DNA of 64,000 bases from Bacteroidales bacterium UBA1374 (GCA_002305545.1 DBRG01000020.1:1-64000); one strand, 5' to 3'. Counted from the first letter of the stretch, positions 49,843-60,445 are shown. Made by a program: numbers and translations. The notes: a model not told the origin generated them from the letters alone.

Positions 49843-52392
49843 TTACTGCTTTGTCATTGTCAGCGAGGAAGTGTTGGCCATATCCAAAACGATATGGTAC
49901 GTACCGGTTTCCTGAACTTTTATGTTATTACCGTTGTGGGTAAGTGCCGTAATGTCACCACCCAGGTTAAGGTCCCAGTTGTTATTGAAGCGGATCTTGA
50001 ATTCATTATCTGCCACAAGGTTCAAGGTTGCCGAGTATGTCAGGGTTTCCTGGTCAAATTCCATAGCGACATCCGTTCCCCAGGCGCTGCCTTCAAAACT
50101 GCCTATCAATCCAACCACTGTAACAGGCGTAGCAACTGCTTTGGCATCGGGAAGATCCACACTCCAGAAATACGTTCCATTGGGTAACATCATGTTGTCT
50201 CCCGTGTAGAGTGTGAAATCGTACTGCGTATCAGCCACCAGCTGGCCGGCGATCCAGTTCCCGCTCTCCACTATCTTGAATCCGAATTCCATGTCGTACA
50301 TGGTGATGGCCCCTTTGTAGGTACCGTCACCGGAACCGAACAACTTTGGATCGTCGGTGGCGCTCCATTCATGTCCTGAATAATCTCCGGCTACCACCAC
50401 CTCCGTGGCATATGTAGTCTCAAGATCTCCGGTTCTTACAGCTGTCATGTGGTATGGCGTCGTAGCCAGGCTCAGGGTAACTGTGTACGTGCCGGCATCT
50501 GCTTTCAGGTTGGCACCGTCTTGTTTCAAATCGTCCGGATCCCCTCCCAGGTTGATGTCCCATGCGTTGTTCATGCGGAATTTGTATTCCGTGCCGGCAG
50601 GGAATGCCAGTCCGGTGGCTGTCCACAGATTTGTTTCTGCGTCGTAGGTCATAGCCACATCCTCTCCCCATCCTGTGAAGCTGCCAATCACACCCACCCT
50701 TTCAATAAGGGTTGCGGTGGCACTCATGGTGGTGAGATCAACCTGCAGGTAATAATACCCGGGTGCCGGTACGGCAAGGTTTCCTGCAGAGGGATCGGTA
50801 TCCATGGACTCAAGGGATCCGCCGTAATTGGTGTGGTTCCAGTCGGGGGCACTGGTGAATTTGAAGATATCGGTAAGCGTTACATATCCCTCGTAATGTC
50901 CTTCTGTGTCTCCGTTCAGTACCGGTGCAGAAGCCGGATCCCACCCCTGGTGATTTCCTGGTACATACAGTTTTTCAGGGAAACTGGTGTTGATGAATTT
51001 GACGGTGTAAGGATTTACACCCACGTTCAGCACCACTTTGTATTCACCCGGTGTACGTTCAAACTTGAGGTTGTCTCCCTTGCCAAAGCTTACATAATCC
51101 AGTGTTCCTCCGGCTGAGTGTGTCCAGTCATGGTTCACCCGGATCTTGAATTCTCCTTCCTGCATATTGGTTATGGCAGAGAAAGTATGTGTCCCGGGAT
51201 CGTAAACCATGTCAATGTCACTGGCCCATCCGTTGCTTTCAACAGGAGCAGATCCAATAAGGCTCAGTGTCTCTACCTGGATCATGTACAGGGTGTTGAG
51301 CTTCTTGTTCAGCAGGATGTTATACATACCCGAGGGAGCGGTAATGTCACCACCGGTGGTTCCCTTTCCGGTCAAAGCGGTATATCCGTTTCCGAAAGTG
51401 GTCTTTTCAATGTTGGCGATGGCAAAGTCACCTTCCCAGGCAGGAACGGGTGAGAACTTGAATCCTACCTCCCCTCCGCCTTCCACGCTCAGGTCTATCA
51501 TCCCTTCATACATTCCCTTTGTGACTGAGGAATGTTTGATCTTTGGAGCTGTGGCAGGATCCCAACCCTGGTATGCGCCGGGTACGTAAATGTACTCGGG
51601 ATAAGTTGCGATATAAGTTGTCACAGTTATGCTGGCAGTGTTTGAAATTACACCGTCTGCGTAAGTGGCCGAAAAAGCTTTGACTGTGAAATCAAGCTGG
51701 GAGGCAGCTGCTTCGGGAGCACCTGCGGCAACAGCGGCTTCGTTCAGTGCATCCACAGTGATGGAAAAACTTGTTTCCGTCAGTTCAGAAGCAAGGACAA
51801 CCGGCGCTCCATCACCGTATTTCATCGATACACCGTAGGTAATCGCTTCATTATACCCGAGCCTGGCCGGTTCCCAGGTTAGCAGTTCCAGCGTACCTTC
51901 AGGATCGGTAACATCCAGAACTACTGATTCCACCAGGGCGGTCATTTGCGGGGAAACGGCATCTCCGTAGGCATAAATATCAATGGTTACGGGATCCGAA
52001 TCGTACGCTTCGGCTTCACTGGTTACCGAAACAAAGAATGTCATGGTAAAGGTATCATTCTCCGGCAGCGCGGGAAAAGCATTGTAAAGCGTCGTCTTGA
52101 ACTCATTTTTTGGTACCCTGTAGTAAAGTTCGGCAGTCGATGCCAGTTTGGCTGTCGATTCTCCAAATTTGCCGTACAGATCATAGGTAAGTCCTTCTCC
52201 CAGGAAACGTGCAGGTTTCCATGAAAAATTCACAAATTCATCCATCGTATTGGAGGTCATCAGAATATCGGAATGTGCATACATTTCAGGAGGTACGGGC
52301 GCTGTAGAAAAAGCGTCTTCACTGATCACCTCGCAGGAGACGGCTGACAGGCTCACGATGGCTGCAGCAAATAAATATTTTAGTATTTTCAT
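49843..52392 (-). CDS. susF: SusF-like starch-binding lipoprotein, enlarged
   Basis: An 849-residue lipoprotein (signal ends AVSC, about residue 20), much longer than SusF (about 485). Two SusE/F-type Ig domains (about 25-270) are followed by six starch-binding-type modules in three pairs: each first member has a VPGAYQGWDPA or VAGDYSGHEW pattern, each second member a LIGS-x-x-x-x-GW or VIGSFTGWG start with FKIRVNHDW- or KFRMNNAWD-type segments. It probably binds starch at the cell surface and holds it near SusCD. It lies 20 bases after susE. Confidence 0.9.
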   Translation of the reverse strand: MKILKYLFAAAIVSLSAVSCEVISEDAFSTAPVPPEMYAHSDILMTSNTMDEFVNFSWKPARFLGEGLTYDLYGKFGESTAKLASTAELYYRVPKNEFKTTLYNAFPALPENDTFTMTFFVSVTSEAEAYDSDPVTIDIYAYGDAVSPQMTALVESVVLDVTDPEGTLELLTWEPARLGYNEAITYGVSMKYGDGAPVVLASELTETSFSITVDALNEAAVAAGAPEAAASQLDFTVKAFSATYADGVISNTASITVTTYIATYPEYIYVPGAYQGWDPATAPKIKHSSVTKGMYEGMIDLSVEGGGEVGFKFSPVPAWEGDFAIANIEKTTFGNGYTALTGKGTTGGDITAPSGMYNILLNKKLNTLYMIQVETLSLIGSAPVESNGWASDIDMVYDPGTHTFSAITNMQEGEFKIRVNHDWTHSAGGTLDYVSFGKGDNLKFERTPGEYKVVLNVGVNPYTVKFINTSFPEKLYVPGNHQGWDPASAPVLNGDTEGHYEGYVTLTDIFKFTSAPDWNHTNYGGSLESMDTDPSAGNLAVPAPGYYYLQVDLTTMSATATLIERVGVIGSFTGWGEDVAMTYDAETNLWTATGLAFPAGTEYKFRMNNAWDINLGGDPDDLKQDGANLKADAGTYTVTLSLATTPYHMTAVRTGDLETTYATEVVVAGDYSGHEWSATDDPKLFGSGDGTYKGAITMYDMEFGFKIVESGNWIAGQLVADTQYDFTLYTGDNMMLPNGTYFWSVDLPDAKAVATPVTVVGLIGSFEGSAWGTDVAMEFDQETLTYSATLNLVADNEFKIRFNNNWDLNLGGDITALTHNGNNIKVQETGTYHIVLDMANTSSLTMTKQ

Positions 52393-52412
52393 AATTGCGT
52401 CTCTTTAATCAT

Positions 52413-53495
52413 TTACTGTTTTTCCATAACCAGAACGAAAGGAGTCCTGTTGCCGTGGAGCTTCATGATATAGGTGCCGGTAGAAGGAACATTAATGTCC
52501 CCGCCGCCTTTTACCAGTTTCAGTCCGCCTTCCACACCTGTGCTGGCTTCGTTGTTGGTTCCATATTTATCATCCCAGCTTTCGTTCAGGCGGATCAAAA
52601 AGTTCTTATCACCGCTGAAGGTTATGGCGGGAGATACCCATAGGTTGTTGACTTCATCGTAAACCATGTCCAGTTCAGTACCCCAACCGCTTTCGTCAAA
52701 GGCACCGATGATGCCGACTTTCTTAACAAGCTGTTTATCAATGATCATCTTGCCGCGGTTGACTGTCAACACGTATATGTTTCCCTCGGTCAGGTCGACA
52801 GACAGGTTGGAGTCGGACTGTTCAGGGCAATACCAGGAAGGTGTCAGGAAATTGTATCCCCAGTTTAAATCGGACCAGTTGCGTGCGACGGTAACCTTAA
52901 AGTAGGAGTATTGATCCGATCCGTCTTCAAGGTCCACCAGGATCTTGTAAACGTTGGTTCCGCCGTCTGTTTCCCAGAATTCGGGGGCCTGTTCAATTTT
53001 CCAGCCCTGGTAATTGCCTGGCAGGTAGAGTTGGCGCAAGGCTGCGGCAAAAGTTGTTACATTAAAGGCAATGGAGTTTGAGGTAACGCTTTCCACATTG
53101 GTGCCATATACTTTTGCTACAAGGTAGGCGCTTATGCTTGCCGTTGCGTTAACACCTACTCCCAGGTCGTTGGCAACCACGCCATTCAGGTCTGATTTGC
53201 TAATAGACAGGGAATTGGTGAAAGATGTCCCCAGCAAAGCTGTCTTGGAATTGGAGGCAGCGTATAGCGCATATTCAATCTGGACGGCCGGACCAAAAGA
53301 AGCGCTGGACCAGTTGAAGGTCACACTTTCAGTTTTGTTGTTATCCTCATTGATAACTACCGGCCCTTGTGAAAGCAAGACTGGTGCCTCGAATCCGGAT
53401 GCCGGATTCAGGTATGCTTTCTCGATCTGGATGTCACAGGAAACGAGAACCAGCACAGAGGCGACCAACATAGTAATATAATTTGTGTATTTCAT
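52413..53495 (-). CDS. susE: SusE-like starch-binding lipoprotein
   Basis: A 360-residue lipoprotein (signal ends VLVSC). It has one SusE N-terminal Ig domain (residues about 25-155) with the typical ESVTFNWSSASFG pattern, then two starch-binding-type modules (LYLPGNYQGWKIEQAP and VGIIGAFDESGWG with FLIRLNESWDD). The start at 53495 gives the signal peptide; an alternative four codons earlier is less likely. It follows susD by 30 bases. Confidence 0.92.
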   Translation of the reverse strand: MKYTNYITMLVASVLVLVSCDIQIEKAYLNPASGFEAPVLLSQGPVVINEDNNKTESVTFNWSSASFGPAVQIEYALYAASNSKTALLGTSFTNSLSISKSDLNGVVANDLGVGVNATASISAYLVAKVYGTNVESVTSNSIAFNVTTFAAALRQLYLPGNYQGWKIEQAPEFWETDGGTNVYKILVDLEDGSDQYSYFKVTVARNWSDLNWGYNFLTPSWYCPEQSDSNLSVDLTEGNIYVLTVNRGKMIIDKQLVKKVGIIGAFDESGWGTELDMVYDEVNNLWVSPAITFSGDKNFLIRLNESWDDKYGTNNEASTGVEGGLKLVKGGGDINVPSTGTYIMKLHGNRTPFVLVMEKQ

Positions 53496-53525
53496 AATCG
53501 TAATCATTTATTGAATCCTCTTATG

Positions 53526-55196
53526 TTAGTATCCTGTATTCTGAACCAGATTGGGGTTCGCATTCAGATCGCTCAGTATTATGGGGTATACTTTGCGGTG
53601 TTCCGGTAAGGATACTTTTCCGTTCATCACCCCACCCTTCAGGGTCCAGGGAAATGCCATGGAAGTGAAATATCCGTAACGGATCAGGTCCGTTCTGCGG
53701 TGTCCTTCCCACATCAGTTCACGGGCACGTTCGTCCAGCAGCCAGTTCAAATCCATGGTTTCAGGTGTCTTTGAGGCAACGCCTGCCCGCTCGCGCAGCT
53801 GGTTAATGTATCCCTTAGCCAGTGGATCGGTTACCACGCCTCCGTTCATACGGGCATCGGCTTCGGCAAAGATCAGATACATCTCGGCAAGGCGGAATAC
53901 AGGAAAGTCAATGGATGAGAATTTGTAGTTGGATTCGGCATCCGATACTGTATGTCCGTCGGAATACAAACCGGTGAATTTCCAGCACCTCCAGCCTGTA
54001 TCGGTGGTTGTGTTGTCAAATTCCTTGCTTGAGCCTATATTGTAGAAGAAGGCACGCTTGTCGCTTTTTTCACGGTCATAGCCAAATCCTGTGGTGGCTC
54101 CCCATTCTACTCCTTCAAGTTCAAACCGCTGCACAAAATCATCGGCTACGTGGTAACCGTTCCAGGTTTCGGGATTCAGCAGTCCACTCAGACCCAGGTT
54201 TTTAGCAATGGCATTGTTGGCATCGGAACTGAGAGTGGCAGAAACCAGGTGGGTAGTGCCTCCCCAGCTCTGTGTGTTGTCTTTATCGTAAACAACAGCG
54301 ACTATGAACTCCTGGGTTGCTCCGTTAGTGGTATTGTCCTGCATGAACAACTCCTGGTAATTGGGATGTAGGGTATATCCCATTCCAATAACCTGTGCGG
54401 CAGCCTCTTTGGCTTTTTGCCATTGTGCAGTGCCGGTATAAACTTCTGCATTCAGGTACATTCGGGCGAGTACAGCCCAGGCAGATCCTTTGGTGGCGCG
54501 GGGATACGGAACAGCGCCCTTGGCGGGCATATCAGCGCTGTTAGCCAGGTCAAGCAATTCTTCCTCAAGCCATGTATAGAGGGCTTCCCTGCCTATCTGT
54601 TTGGGAAGTTCTCCGCCTATGTTCTCTTCCAGTGCAAAAGGAGGATTCCCGAACAGGTCCATGAGCAGGTAATAATACAAAGCGCGGTTGAACCGGGCTT
54701 CTGCACGGTATTGGTGTACCGTGGCTATTTCGTCTGAATGTCCCCTTTCATTGAGTTTTTCATCCGATGTCTGGATAAGGTACTCGTTGACCAGTGTGAT
54801 GCCTTTCATACAGCGTGTATAAACTGCAATGATGGCTTCATTATCGGCTGAAGTCCAGCGATGATACTGTATGGGAACTATGTAATTATCACCCCAGATG
54901 ATTTTAAAGGAATCTGTGGAGAGTTCGTTCAAAACCATATACATACGGGAAAGCTCACTTTGTCCGGCATCGGCAACTGCAATATCCGGTGATCCCATGT
55001 CGTTCTGGCTAACCAGGGCCCAGTAACCATACAGGTAGGCTAAGCCGTTCAAATAACTGGCAGGCTCTGCGTATGCGGTCTCCGAGGTAGCATCTGTTTC
55101 ATTCAGTGGCAGTGTATCCAGGTCATTGATACATGAAGTCAGCAGTAAAACTAGTGCCGACGCCAGCAGAAAACTGTTTTTCAATATCTTTTTCAT
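53526..55196 (-). CDS. susD: SusD/RagB-family surface glycan-binding lipoprotein
   Basis: A 556-residue lipoprotein (signal ends LLTSC). It has the SusD/RagB pattern: an N-terminal start NDLDTLPLNETDAT, HQYRAEARFNRALYYYLLMDLFGNPPFA, EELLDLANSADMP, GSAWAVLARMYLNAEV, then the C-terminal MYLIFAEADAR and a final LLDERARELMWEGHRRTDLIRYG. It caps the SusC channel and binds starch oligosaccharides. It follows susC by 12 bases. Confidence 0.98.
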   Translation of the reverse strand: MKKILKNSFLLASALVLLLTSCINDLDTLPLNETDATSETAYAEPASYLNGLAYLYGYWALVSQNDMGSPDIAVADAGQSELSRMYMVLNELSTDSFKIIWGDNYIVPIQYHRWTSADNEAIIAVYTRCMKGITLVNEYLIQTSDEKLNERGHSDEIATVHQYRAEARFNRALYYYLLMDLFGNPPFALEENIGGELPKQIGREALYTWLEEELLDLANSADMPAKGAVPYPRATKGSAWAVLARMYLNAEVYTGTAQWQKAKEAAAQVIGMGYTLHPNYQELFMQDNTTNGATQEFIVAVVYDKDNTQSWGGTTHLVSATLSSDANNAIAKNLGLSGLLNPETWNGYHVADDFVQRFELEGVEWGATTGFGYDREKSDKRAFFYNIGSSKEFDNTTTDTGWRCWKFTGLYSDGHTVSDAESNYKFSSIDFPVFRLAEMYLIFAEADARMNGGVVTDPLAKGYINQLRERAGVASKTPETMDLNWLLDERARELMWEGHRRTDLIRYGYFTSMAFPWTLKGGVMNGKVSLPEHRKVYPIILSDLNANPNLVQNTGY

Positions 55197-55208
55197 ATCT
55201 ACCTTGAA

Positions 55209-58202
55209 TTAAAAGTTAATGTTAAGACGCAGGGTATAGAGTCTGGGGCGTGGTATGATGTTGAAGTCCACACCGTCCGAAGATACGATTTCGGGATCCA
55301 AACCCCTGTATTTGGTAAATACATATACGTTCTGCACCGAAGCAGCTATACGTATGCTCTTGGCAAATTTCAGATTGTCAAACGTATAACCCAGGTTTAT
55401 ATCGTCTATACGGAAGAAAGAAGCATTCTCGATAAACATATCTGAATATTTCTGATTGTTTTCAGAAGGAGCTGTCCATCCTTCAACCAGGTACTGTTTG
55501 CTTACGTTGTTGAGATACCCCTTGTTCCAGTCATCGCTGTAGGATGTTGAATATCCCATGGCTACCCCGTTGATAATGTAGTTGCCAATGGAACCGTGAC
55601 CATTAAGTCCCAGGTCCCAATTTTTGTAACGGAACTGGGTGTTGATCCCAAAGAAGGCATCCGGTGTGGGACTGAAACCGGTAACATAGCGGTCAGCGTC
55701 TGTGATCTCTCCGTCCCCGTCACGGTCTACCAGACCATTTTGAACGGGATTCCCTTCATTATCGTACAATTGCTGGAACATGTAGAACGTGTAGGGCGAG
55801 AAACCTTCCCGGTGCAGGGAACTGTAGCCGCCCGTTCCTCCCATTCCGGATCCTGTGGTTACGCCCAGGTATCCTTCTGTCTTCAGGGTGGTCAGCTTTG
55901 TTATTTTTGTGTCCTGAATGGTAATGTTACCTCCTATGGACCAGTGCATGTCGGCAGTCTGGACAGGTACGAAATTCAGGGTGAACTCCAATCCCTTGTT
56001 TACCATGTTTCCGATATTGGATATGATGCTGTTGCCAAAGTTGGATCCCAGGGGTGTGGATATAACGTTCAGAAGATCGTAAGTGTTCCGGTAATAAGCC
56101 TCGGCACTACCGGTAATGCGATCGCTGGCAAAACCGAAGTCCAGACCTACGTTGTAGGTTTCCGTGGTTTCCCATTTCAGGTTGGCGTTGTAAGCCAGGG
56201 GTGCCAGTGTGGTATAGAAACCGTCACCCATGAAGTATCTCATTTCTATAGCAGAAGATGAAAGATACCTGGCCAGGTAAGGATAGTAATCCGAACCGAT
56301 GTCCTGTTGTCCGGTCTTGCCCCAGCCTAAACGTAGTTTCAGGGCTGAAACGGCTTTACTGGATTTCAGGAAATTCTCCTGGCCTATGTTCCAGGCAAAA
56401 GCAGCCGAGGGGAACAGGCCCCAGCGGTTGGCTTTGCTGAACCTGGACGAGGCATCGTTACGCAAGGTCACGGTGAACAGGTATTTGGATGCGATGGAAT
56501 AATTGATCCTTCCAAAGAAAGAAAGCAGGTAATATTCCTTGGCATTGGTGGGTGCTGTATAGTAGTGGGCACCGGGACCATCCGGTTCAGTGTTCTTGAA
56601 TTGTTCTTCATCGTACTGAACGTAGTTATGCTGCCAGGAATAACCGGCCATCACGTCCAGGTTGCTGTTTCTGAAATCGTGATTGTAGTTCAGGTAAGTT
56701 TCCAGCAAGGTATTCAGGTTGTAATTCTCGTAGGTGACAAACAAGTCATTGCTGGAACGCATCGCAGAAATTGATCCGAGGGCGTTATACCTTTCACCCC
56801 TTGTGCGGGCTACGTCATAACCAACGTTCACGTTGGCTGTCAGATCCTCTAAACCATGCACCTTATAGGCGAGCTGAACGTTGCCCAGCGAGCGCAATGT
56901 GTAATTATAATTGGTATAGTCATACATGGTCGAGAGCGGGTTGATACTGGCCATGGTGTTGGCACTGCCATCCGGATTGAACCAGTTCCAGTAACCGTTA
57001 GCCTTTGACTTGTCAATACTACCGTCGGCGTTAGTGAAATATACGGGCTTGGTAGGATCAAATGCCATGGCATTTCCAATCGCACCTGTAGGTGCCCAGT
57101 TGGTTTTCTGGTAGATCCCTTTTGCATTCACATTGATGGTCAGGTGTTCATCAAAGAGCTTGGGCGAAAGGCTAATATCCACGTTGGCTCTCTGGTTGTC
57201 CCCAACCTTAAGGGTGGCCTGGTCCAGGTTGTATCCAAGGCTCAGGCGATAAGGCATATGACGGGTAGACCCATAGAGGCTAACGTTCTGGTCTGTGTTG
57301 AAGGACAGCCTGTAGATCTCTTTTTGCCAGTCAGTGTTCTCTGTTCCAAGTAGTGTCGGGATGGTCTGGTTATTGGGATATGTGGTGGACATGAATTCCC
57401 GGTATTCATCGGCAGTCATCATCTGAATGGCAGAGGCGTTTTGTTTTACCGAGTAACTGGAATTGTAGCTGACGTTAAAACCTCTTCCTGTCCCTTTCTT
57501 GGTGGTAATGATAATAACCCCGTTGGAAGCCCTTGAACCATAGATAGCCGTTGCCGAAGCGTCCTTCAGGACGGTGTAGCTTTCTATGTCGTTGGGATTG
57601 ACAGAAGCCAGTGGATTGCCCATTCCGGCTCCGCCGTCCCCGGTCACCGGAACTCCGTCAATAACTATCAGAGGATCGTTGGATGCATTTAAGGAAGCAG
57701 CACCACGAATTCTGATGGTTGCAGAAGATCCGGGCTGACCTGTGGCAGGTGTGATTCGCAGTCCGGAAACCTTTCCGAGCAACATCTGGTCCGGCGAAAC
57801 CACCGCACCACGATTCACTTCTTCTGCCCTGATGGCTACAACCGAACCTGTCATATCGCTCTTTTTGACAGTTCCGTAGCCAATGATCACGAGTTCTTCC
57901 AGAAGTTCTGAATCTTCGTGCAAAACGACCCTGGTTGCGTTACCTGCAGCAACGACTAAGGTTTGATACCCCAGGTACGATATCTCCAACAGGGTTTCAG
58001 GAGATGGTACTCTAAGGGTAAACTGTCCATCCAGATCTGTCGTGACACCGTAACTGGTTCCCTGTTGCAGAACCGTAGCTGCAATCACCGCTTCGCCGTT
58101 AACATCGACGACCGTTCCCCTTACTTCGTACTGAGCGTAAACAGAAGTTACGGAGAAGAGCGTGACTGCTAGCAAAAAAGTCATCAGTCTTTTCATAAAC
58201 AT
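55209..58202 (-). CDS. susC: SusC-family TonB-dependent transporter
   Basis: A 997-residue outer-membrane transporter. After a signal peptide (cleaved after VYAQ, about residue 24) comes a carboxypeptidase-regulatory-like domain (VRGTVVDVNGEAVIAATV), then a plug with the SusC block VIGYGTVKKSDMTGSV, LRIRG-type ATIRIRGAASLNASNDPLIVIDGVPV and DASATAIYGSRASNGVIIITTKKG, and a barrel with a C-terminal LYTLRLNINF. It imports starch oligosaccharides together with SusD. A second start at 58196 is possible. It begins 20 bases after the MFS transporter gene. Confidence 0.98.
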   Translation of the reverse strand: MFMKRLMTFLLAVTLFSVTSVYAQYEVRGTVVDVNGEAVIAATVLQQGTSYGVTTDLDGQFTLRVPSPETLLEISYLGYQTLVVAAGNATRVVLHEDSELLEELVIIGYGTVKKSDMTGSVVAIRAEEVNRGAVVSPDQMLLGKVSGLRITPATGQPGSSATIRIRGAASLNASNDPLIVIDGVPVTGDGGAGMGNPLASVNPNDIESYTVLKDASATAIYGSRASNGVIIITTKKGTGRGFNVSYNSSYSVKQNASAIQMMTADEYREFMSTTYPNNQTIPTLLGTENTDWQKEIYRLSFNTDQNVSLYGSTRHMPYRLSLGYNLDQATLKVGDNQRANVDISLSPKLFDEHLTINVNAKGIYQKTNWAPTGAIGNAMAFDPTKPVYFTNADGSIDKSKANGYWNWFNPDGSANTMASINPLSTMYDYTNYNYTLRSLGNVQLAYKVHGLEDLTANVNVGYDVARTRGERYNALGSISAMRSSNDLFVTYENYNLNTLLETYLNYNHDFRNSNLDVMAGYSWQHNYVQYDEEQFKNTEPDGPGAHYYTAPTNAKEYYLLSFFGRINYSIASKYLFTVTLRNDASSRFSKANRWGLFPSAAFAWNIGQENFLKSSKAVSALKLRLGWGKTGQQDIGSDYYPYLARYLSSSAIEMRYFMGDGFYTTLAPLAYNANLKWETTETYNVGLDFGFASDRITGSAEAYYRNTYDLLNVISTPLGSNFGNSIISNIGNMVNKGLEFTLNFVPVQTADMHWSIGGNITIQDTKITKLTTLKTEGYLGVTTGSGMGGTGGYSSLHREGFSPYTFYMFQQLYDNEGNPVQNGLVDRDGDGEITDADRYVTGFSPTPDAFFGINTQFRYKNWDLGLNGHGSIGNYIINGVAMGYSTSYSDDWNKGYLNNVSKQYLVEGWTAPSENNQKYSDMFIENASFFRIDDINLGYTFDNLKFAKSIRIAASVQNVYVFTKYRGLDPEIVSSDGVDFNIIPRPRLYTLRLNINF

Positions 58203-58222
58203 GTAGGTTAGTTAATAAATGT

Positions 58223-59581
58223 TTAGTTAGATAATCCAATTTTTCTATTCTTTCCAAAAGCAAGCTGTAACGGGTCATCCCTGTCATCAACAAAGAAAAC
58301 GCTTACAGCTGCGATCAGCAGACAGAGCCCGGAGAATACCATGGCATAGATGGTTTTGCCTCCGTACAGGTATTTTACCATTACTCCTCCAACCAGTCCA
58401 TTGATTATTTGAGGAATAGTAATGAAAAAATTAAAAATGCCCATGTAAACACCCATCTTGTGTGCCGGAAGGGCACCCGCCAGGATGGAGTAAGGCATGG
58501 CCAGGATCCCAGCCCAGGCCATTCCAACACCGATCATGGGGAAGACCAGCATGCGCGGATCCTTTATAAAGTAAAAGGAAAGGAATCCTATGGCGCCCAT
58601 AAGCAGGCACAAAGCATGGGTTCCCTTTCGGCTGATTTTTTTTGCAATAAAGGGGAGCAGGAAAGCAAAAATGGCCGCAACCCCGTTGTAGACTCCCTGC
58701 AGAATTCCCACCCAGTCACCGGCATCGGCATAGACACGGGAAGTGTTGTCAGTAGTTCCGTACAGGTGGTCTGCCACAGCGGGCACCATATATACCCACA
58801 TGGAAAACAGGGCAAACCAGGAGAAAAACTGCACAACCCCCAATTGTTTCATGGTTCTGGGGATAGATAAAAAATCTTTTCCTATCTGCCAGAAAGGCTG
58901 CTTTTCTGGCTTTACTCCTCCCTGGGGAGGGTATTCCCTGGTAGTGACAACCGTCCAGAGGACACTTCCGAATAATACGGCAGCTCCTATATAAAATGCA
59001 TATTTAACGTTATTGGCAACAAGGTGTCCTGCTTCTGCATCCGGTGTATTGGACATCCCAAACCAGTTGGTCAACAGGTAAGGAAGGATGGCCCCAAGAA
59101 CAGCTCCAACCCCTATCAGTGATGTCTGCACTGAAAAACCCATTGTTCGCTGTTCCGATGGGAGCAGGTCTGCCACCAAAGCCCTGAAAGGCTCCATGGC
59201 AACATTGATTGAAGCATCCATGATCATCAGGATTCCCGCCCCTATCAATATGGGTGAAATGAAGGGAGCAAGCATGGGTGCATTGGGCATCAGGACAAGG
59301 GCAAGTGCAGCCAGGATAGCACCGGTCAGGAAAAAAGGGCGTCTTCTGCCCAGCCGTGTCCAGGTTTGATCACTATAGTGACCAATAATCGGTTGTACAA
59401 TCATTCCGGTCAGGGGAGCAGCAATCCAAAACAGGGAAAGATGGCTTACATCGGCCCCGAAAGATTGTAAAATCCGGCTGACGTTGGCATTTTGCAGGGC
59501 AAGCCCGAATTGAATACCCAGAAAGCCGAAAGTCATGTTCCAGATATTCCAGAATGTCATTTTCTTTTGTGTCATGGTCAA
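58223..59581 (-). CDS. MFS sugar transporter (GPH/SUC-like)
   Basis: A 452-residue inner-membrane protein with twelve hydrophobic segments. The start FGFLGIQFGLALQNANVSRI, the loop GHYSDQTWTRLGRRRPF and GIF-type segment YMGIFNFFI are typical of glycoside/sucrose-type MFS transporters in Bacteroidota. As first gene of the starch operon it would carry glucose, maltose or short maltooligosaccharides into the cytoplasm; the substrate is inferred from context. The start might be two codons later (59575). Confidence 0.92.
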   Translation of the reverse strand: MTMTQKKMTFWNIWNMTFGFLGIQFGLALQNANVSRILQSFGADVSHLSLFWIAAPLTGMIVQPIIGHYSDQTWTRLGRRRPFFLTGAILAALALVLMPNAPMLAPFISPILIGAGILMIMDASINVAMEPFRALVADLLPSEQRTMGFSVQTSLIGVGAVLGAILPYLLTNWFGMSNTPDAEAGHLVANNVKYAFYIGAAVLFGSVLWTVVTTREYPPQGGVKPEKQPFWQIGKDFLSIPRTMKQLGVVQFFSWFALFSMWVYMVPAVADHLYGTTDNTSRVYADAGDWVGILQGVYNGVAAIFAFLLPFIAKKISRKGTHALCLLMGAIGFLSFYFIKDPRMLVFPMIGVGMAWAGILAMPYSILAGALPAHKMGVYMGIFNFFITIPQIINGLVGGVMVKYLYGGKTIYAMVFSGLCLLIAAVSVFFVDDRDDPLQLAFGKNRKIGLSN

Positions 59582-59692
59582 GGGTCAGGTAATACATTTT
59601 ATAAATTTAGCGACTTGACCTTATAATATAAAAGCAAATCCGACGAAATGCAGAATAAAGTTGACCAGATGCAAGAAATTCTATCCGGATTC

Positions 59693-60445
59693 TTATTCGG
59701 ATAACCCCTCAATCCAGCGCATGAAAACAGGGACCCTTTGGCGGCTGACTAATATGGGTTGTTTATACGGAGGAAGCAGCTCTATGCGCAGCCTGCTGTT
59801 AAAAAATTTTGAGATGGAGTTAATTGACGATATACTGGCAATGCAATTACGGGAGAGCTTGAAAAAATCTCTTGGATTAAGCTGTTCTTCAATGGTTTCC
59901 AAACTGGAATCAGAGAGGTAATGCTTTCCCTCCCTGGTCATTATGTAGGTACTTTTATCCTCGGAAAAAAAGTATGCGATGTCTTTTGTGTTAATGACAA
60001 TGATCTGGTCACCTACCTTTATGATAAAACGTTGTTTGAAGTCCTGATATTGGTTCATCAGTTTGCCCAGATTACGGAGGTCTTGCTGTCTTCCAACTGG
60101 TTTGATGCATTTTTCCACTGCTTCCACAAATTCGGTATCACCCACCGGTTTCAGCAGATAATCAACCGCACTTTTTTTCAGTGCTGCGAGTGCATAATGT
60201 TCATAAGCAGTGACAATGATCACAGGAGGCATGGATGTAACCCTGTTGAACAATTCAAAGCAGATACCGTCCGAAAGTTCAACGTCCATCATTATCAGGT
60301 CAGCACTGTTTAATGCCAGCCACCTTGTGGCTTTATCCACGGAGTCAAGGACAGCAGCGATAACAGTATCGGGATAATAAACACTGAACAGCCGCTTTAA
60401 CTGCATCTGTGCAGGGACCTCGTCTTCCAGTATAAGTACTTTCAT
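59693..60445 (-). CDS. LytTR-family response regulator
   Basis: A 250-residue regulator: receiver domain with acidic pocket (E7, D8), phospho-acceptor D54 (MMDVELSDG), Thr near 79 and Lys99 (LLKPV), then a LytTR DNA-binding domain (about 140-250) with IAYFFSEDKSTYIMTREGKHYLSDSSLETIEEQL and FFKLSRNCIAS. It follows the kinase gene by three bases. It ends 111 bases before the starch operon's first gene, so it is a candidate regulator of that operon; this is inference. Confidence 0.95.
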   Translation of the reverse strand: MKVLILEDEVPAQMQLKRLFSVYYPDTVIAAVLDSVDKATRWLALNSADLIMMDVELSDGICFELFNRVTSMPPVIIVTAYEHYALAALKKSAVDYLLKPVGDTEFVEAVEKCIKPVGRQQDLRNLGKLMNQYQDFKQRFIIKVGDQIIVINTKDIAYFFSEDKSTYIMTREGKHYLSDSSLETIEEQLNPRDFFKLSRNCIASISSINSISKFFNSRLRIELLPPYKQPILVSRQRVPVFMRWIEGLSE

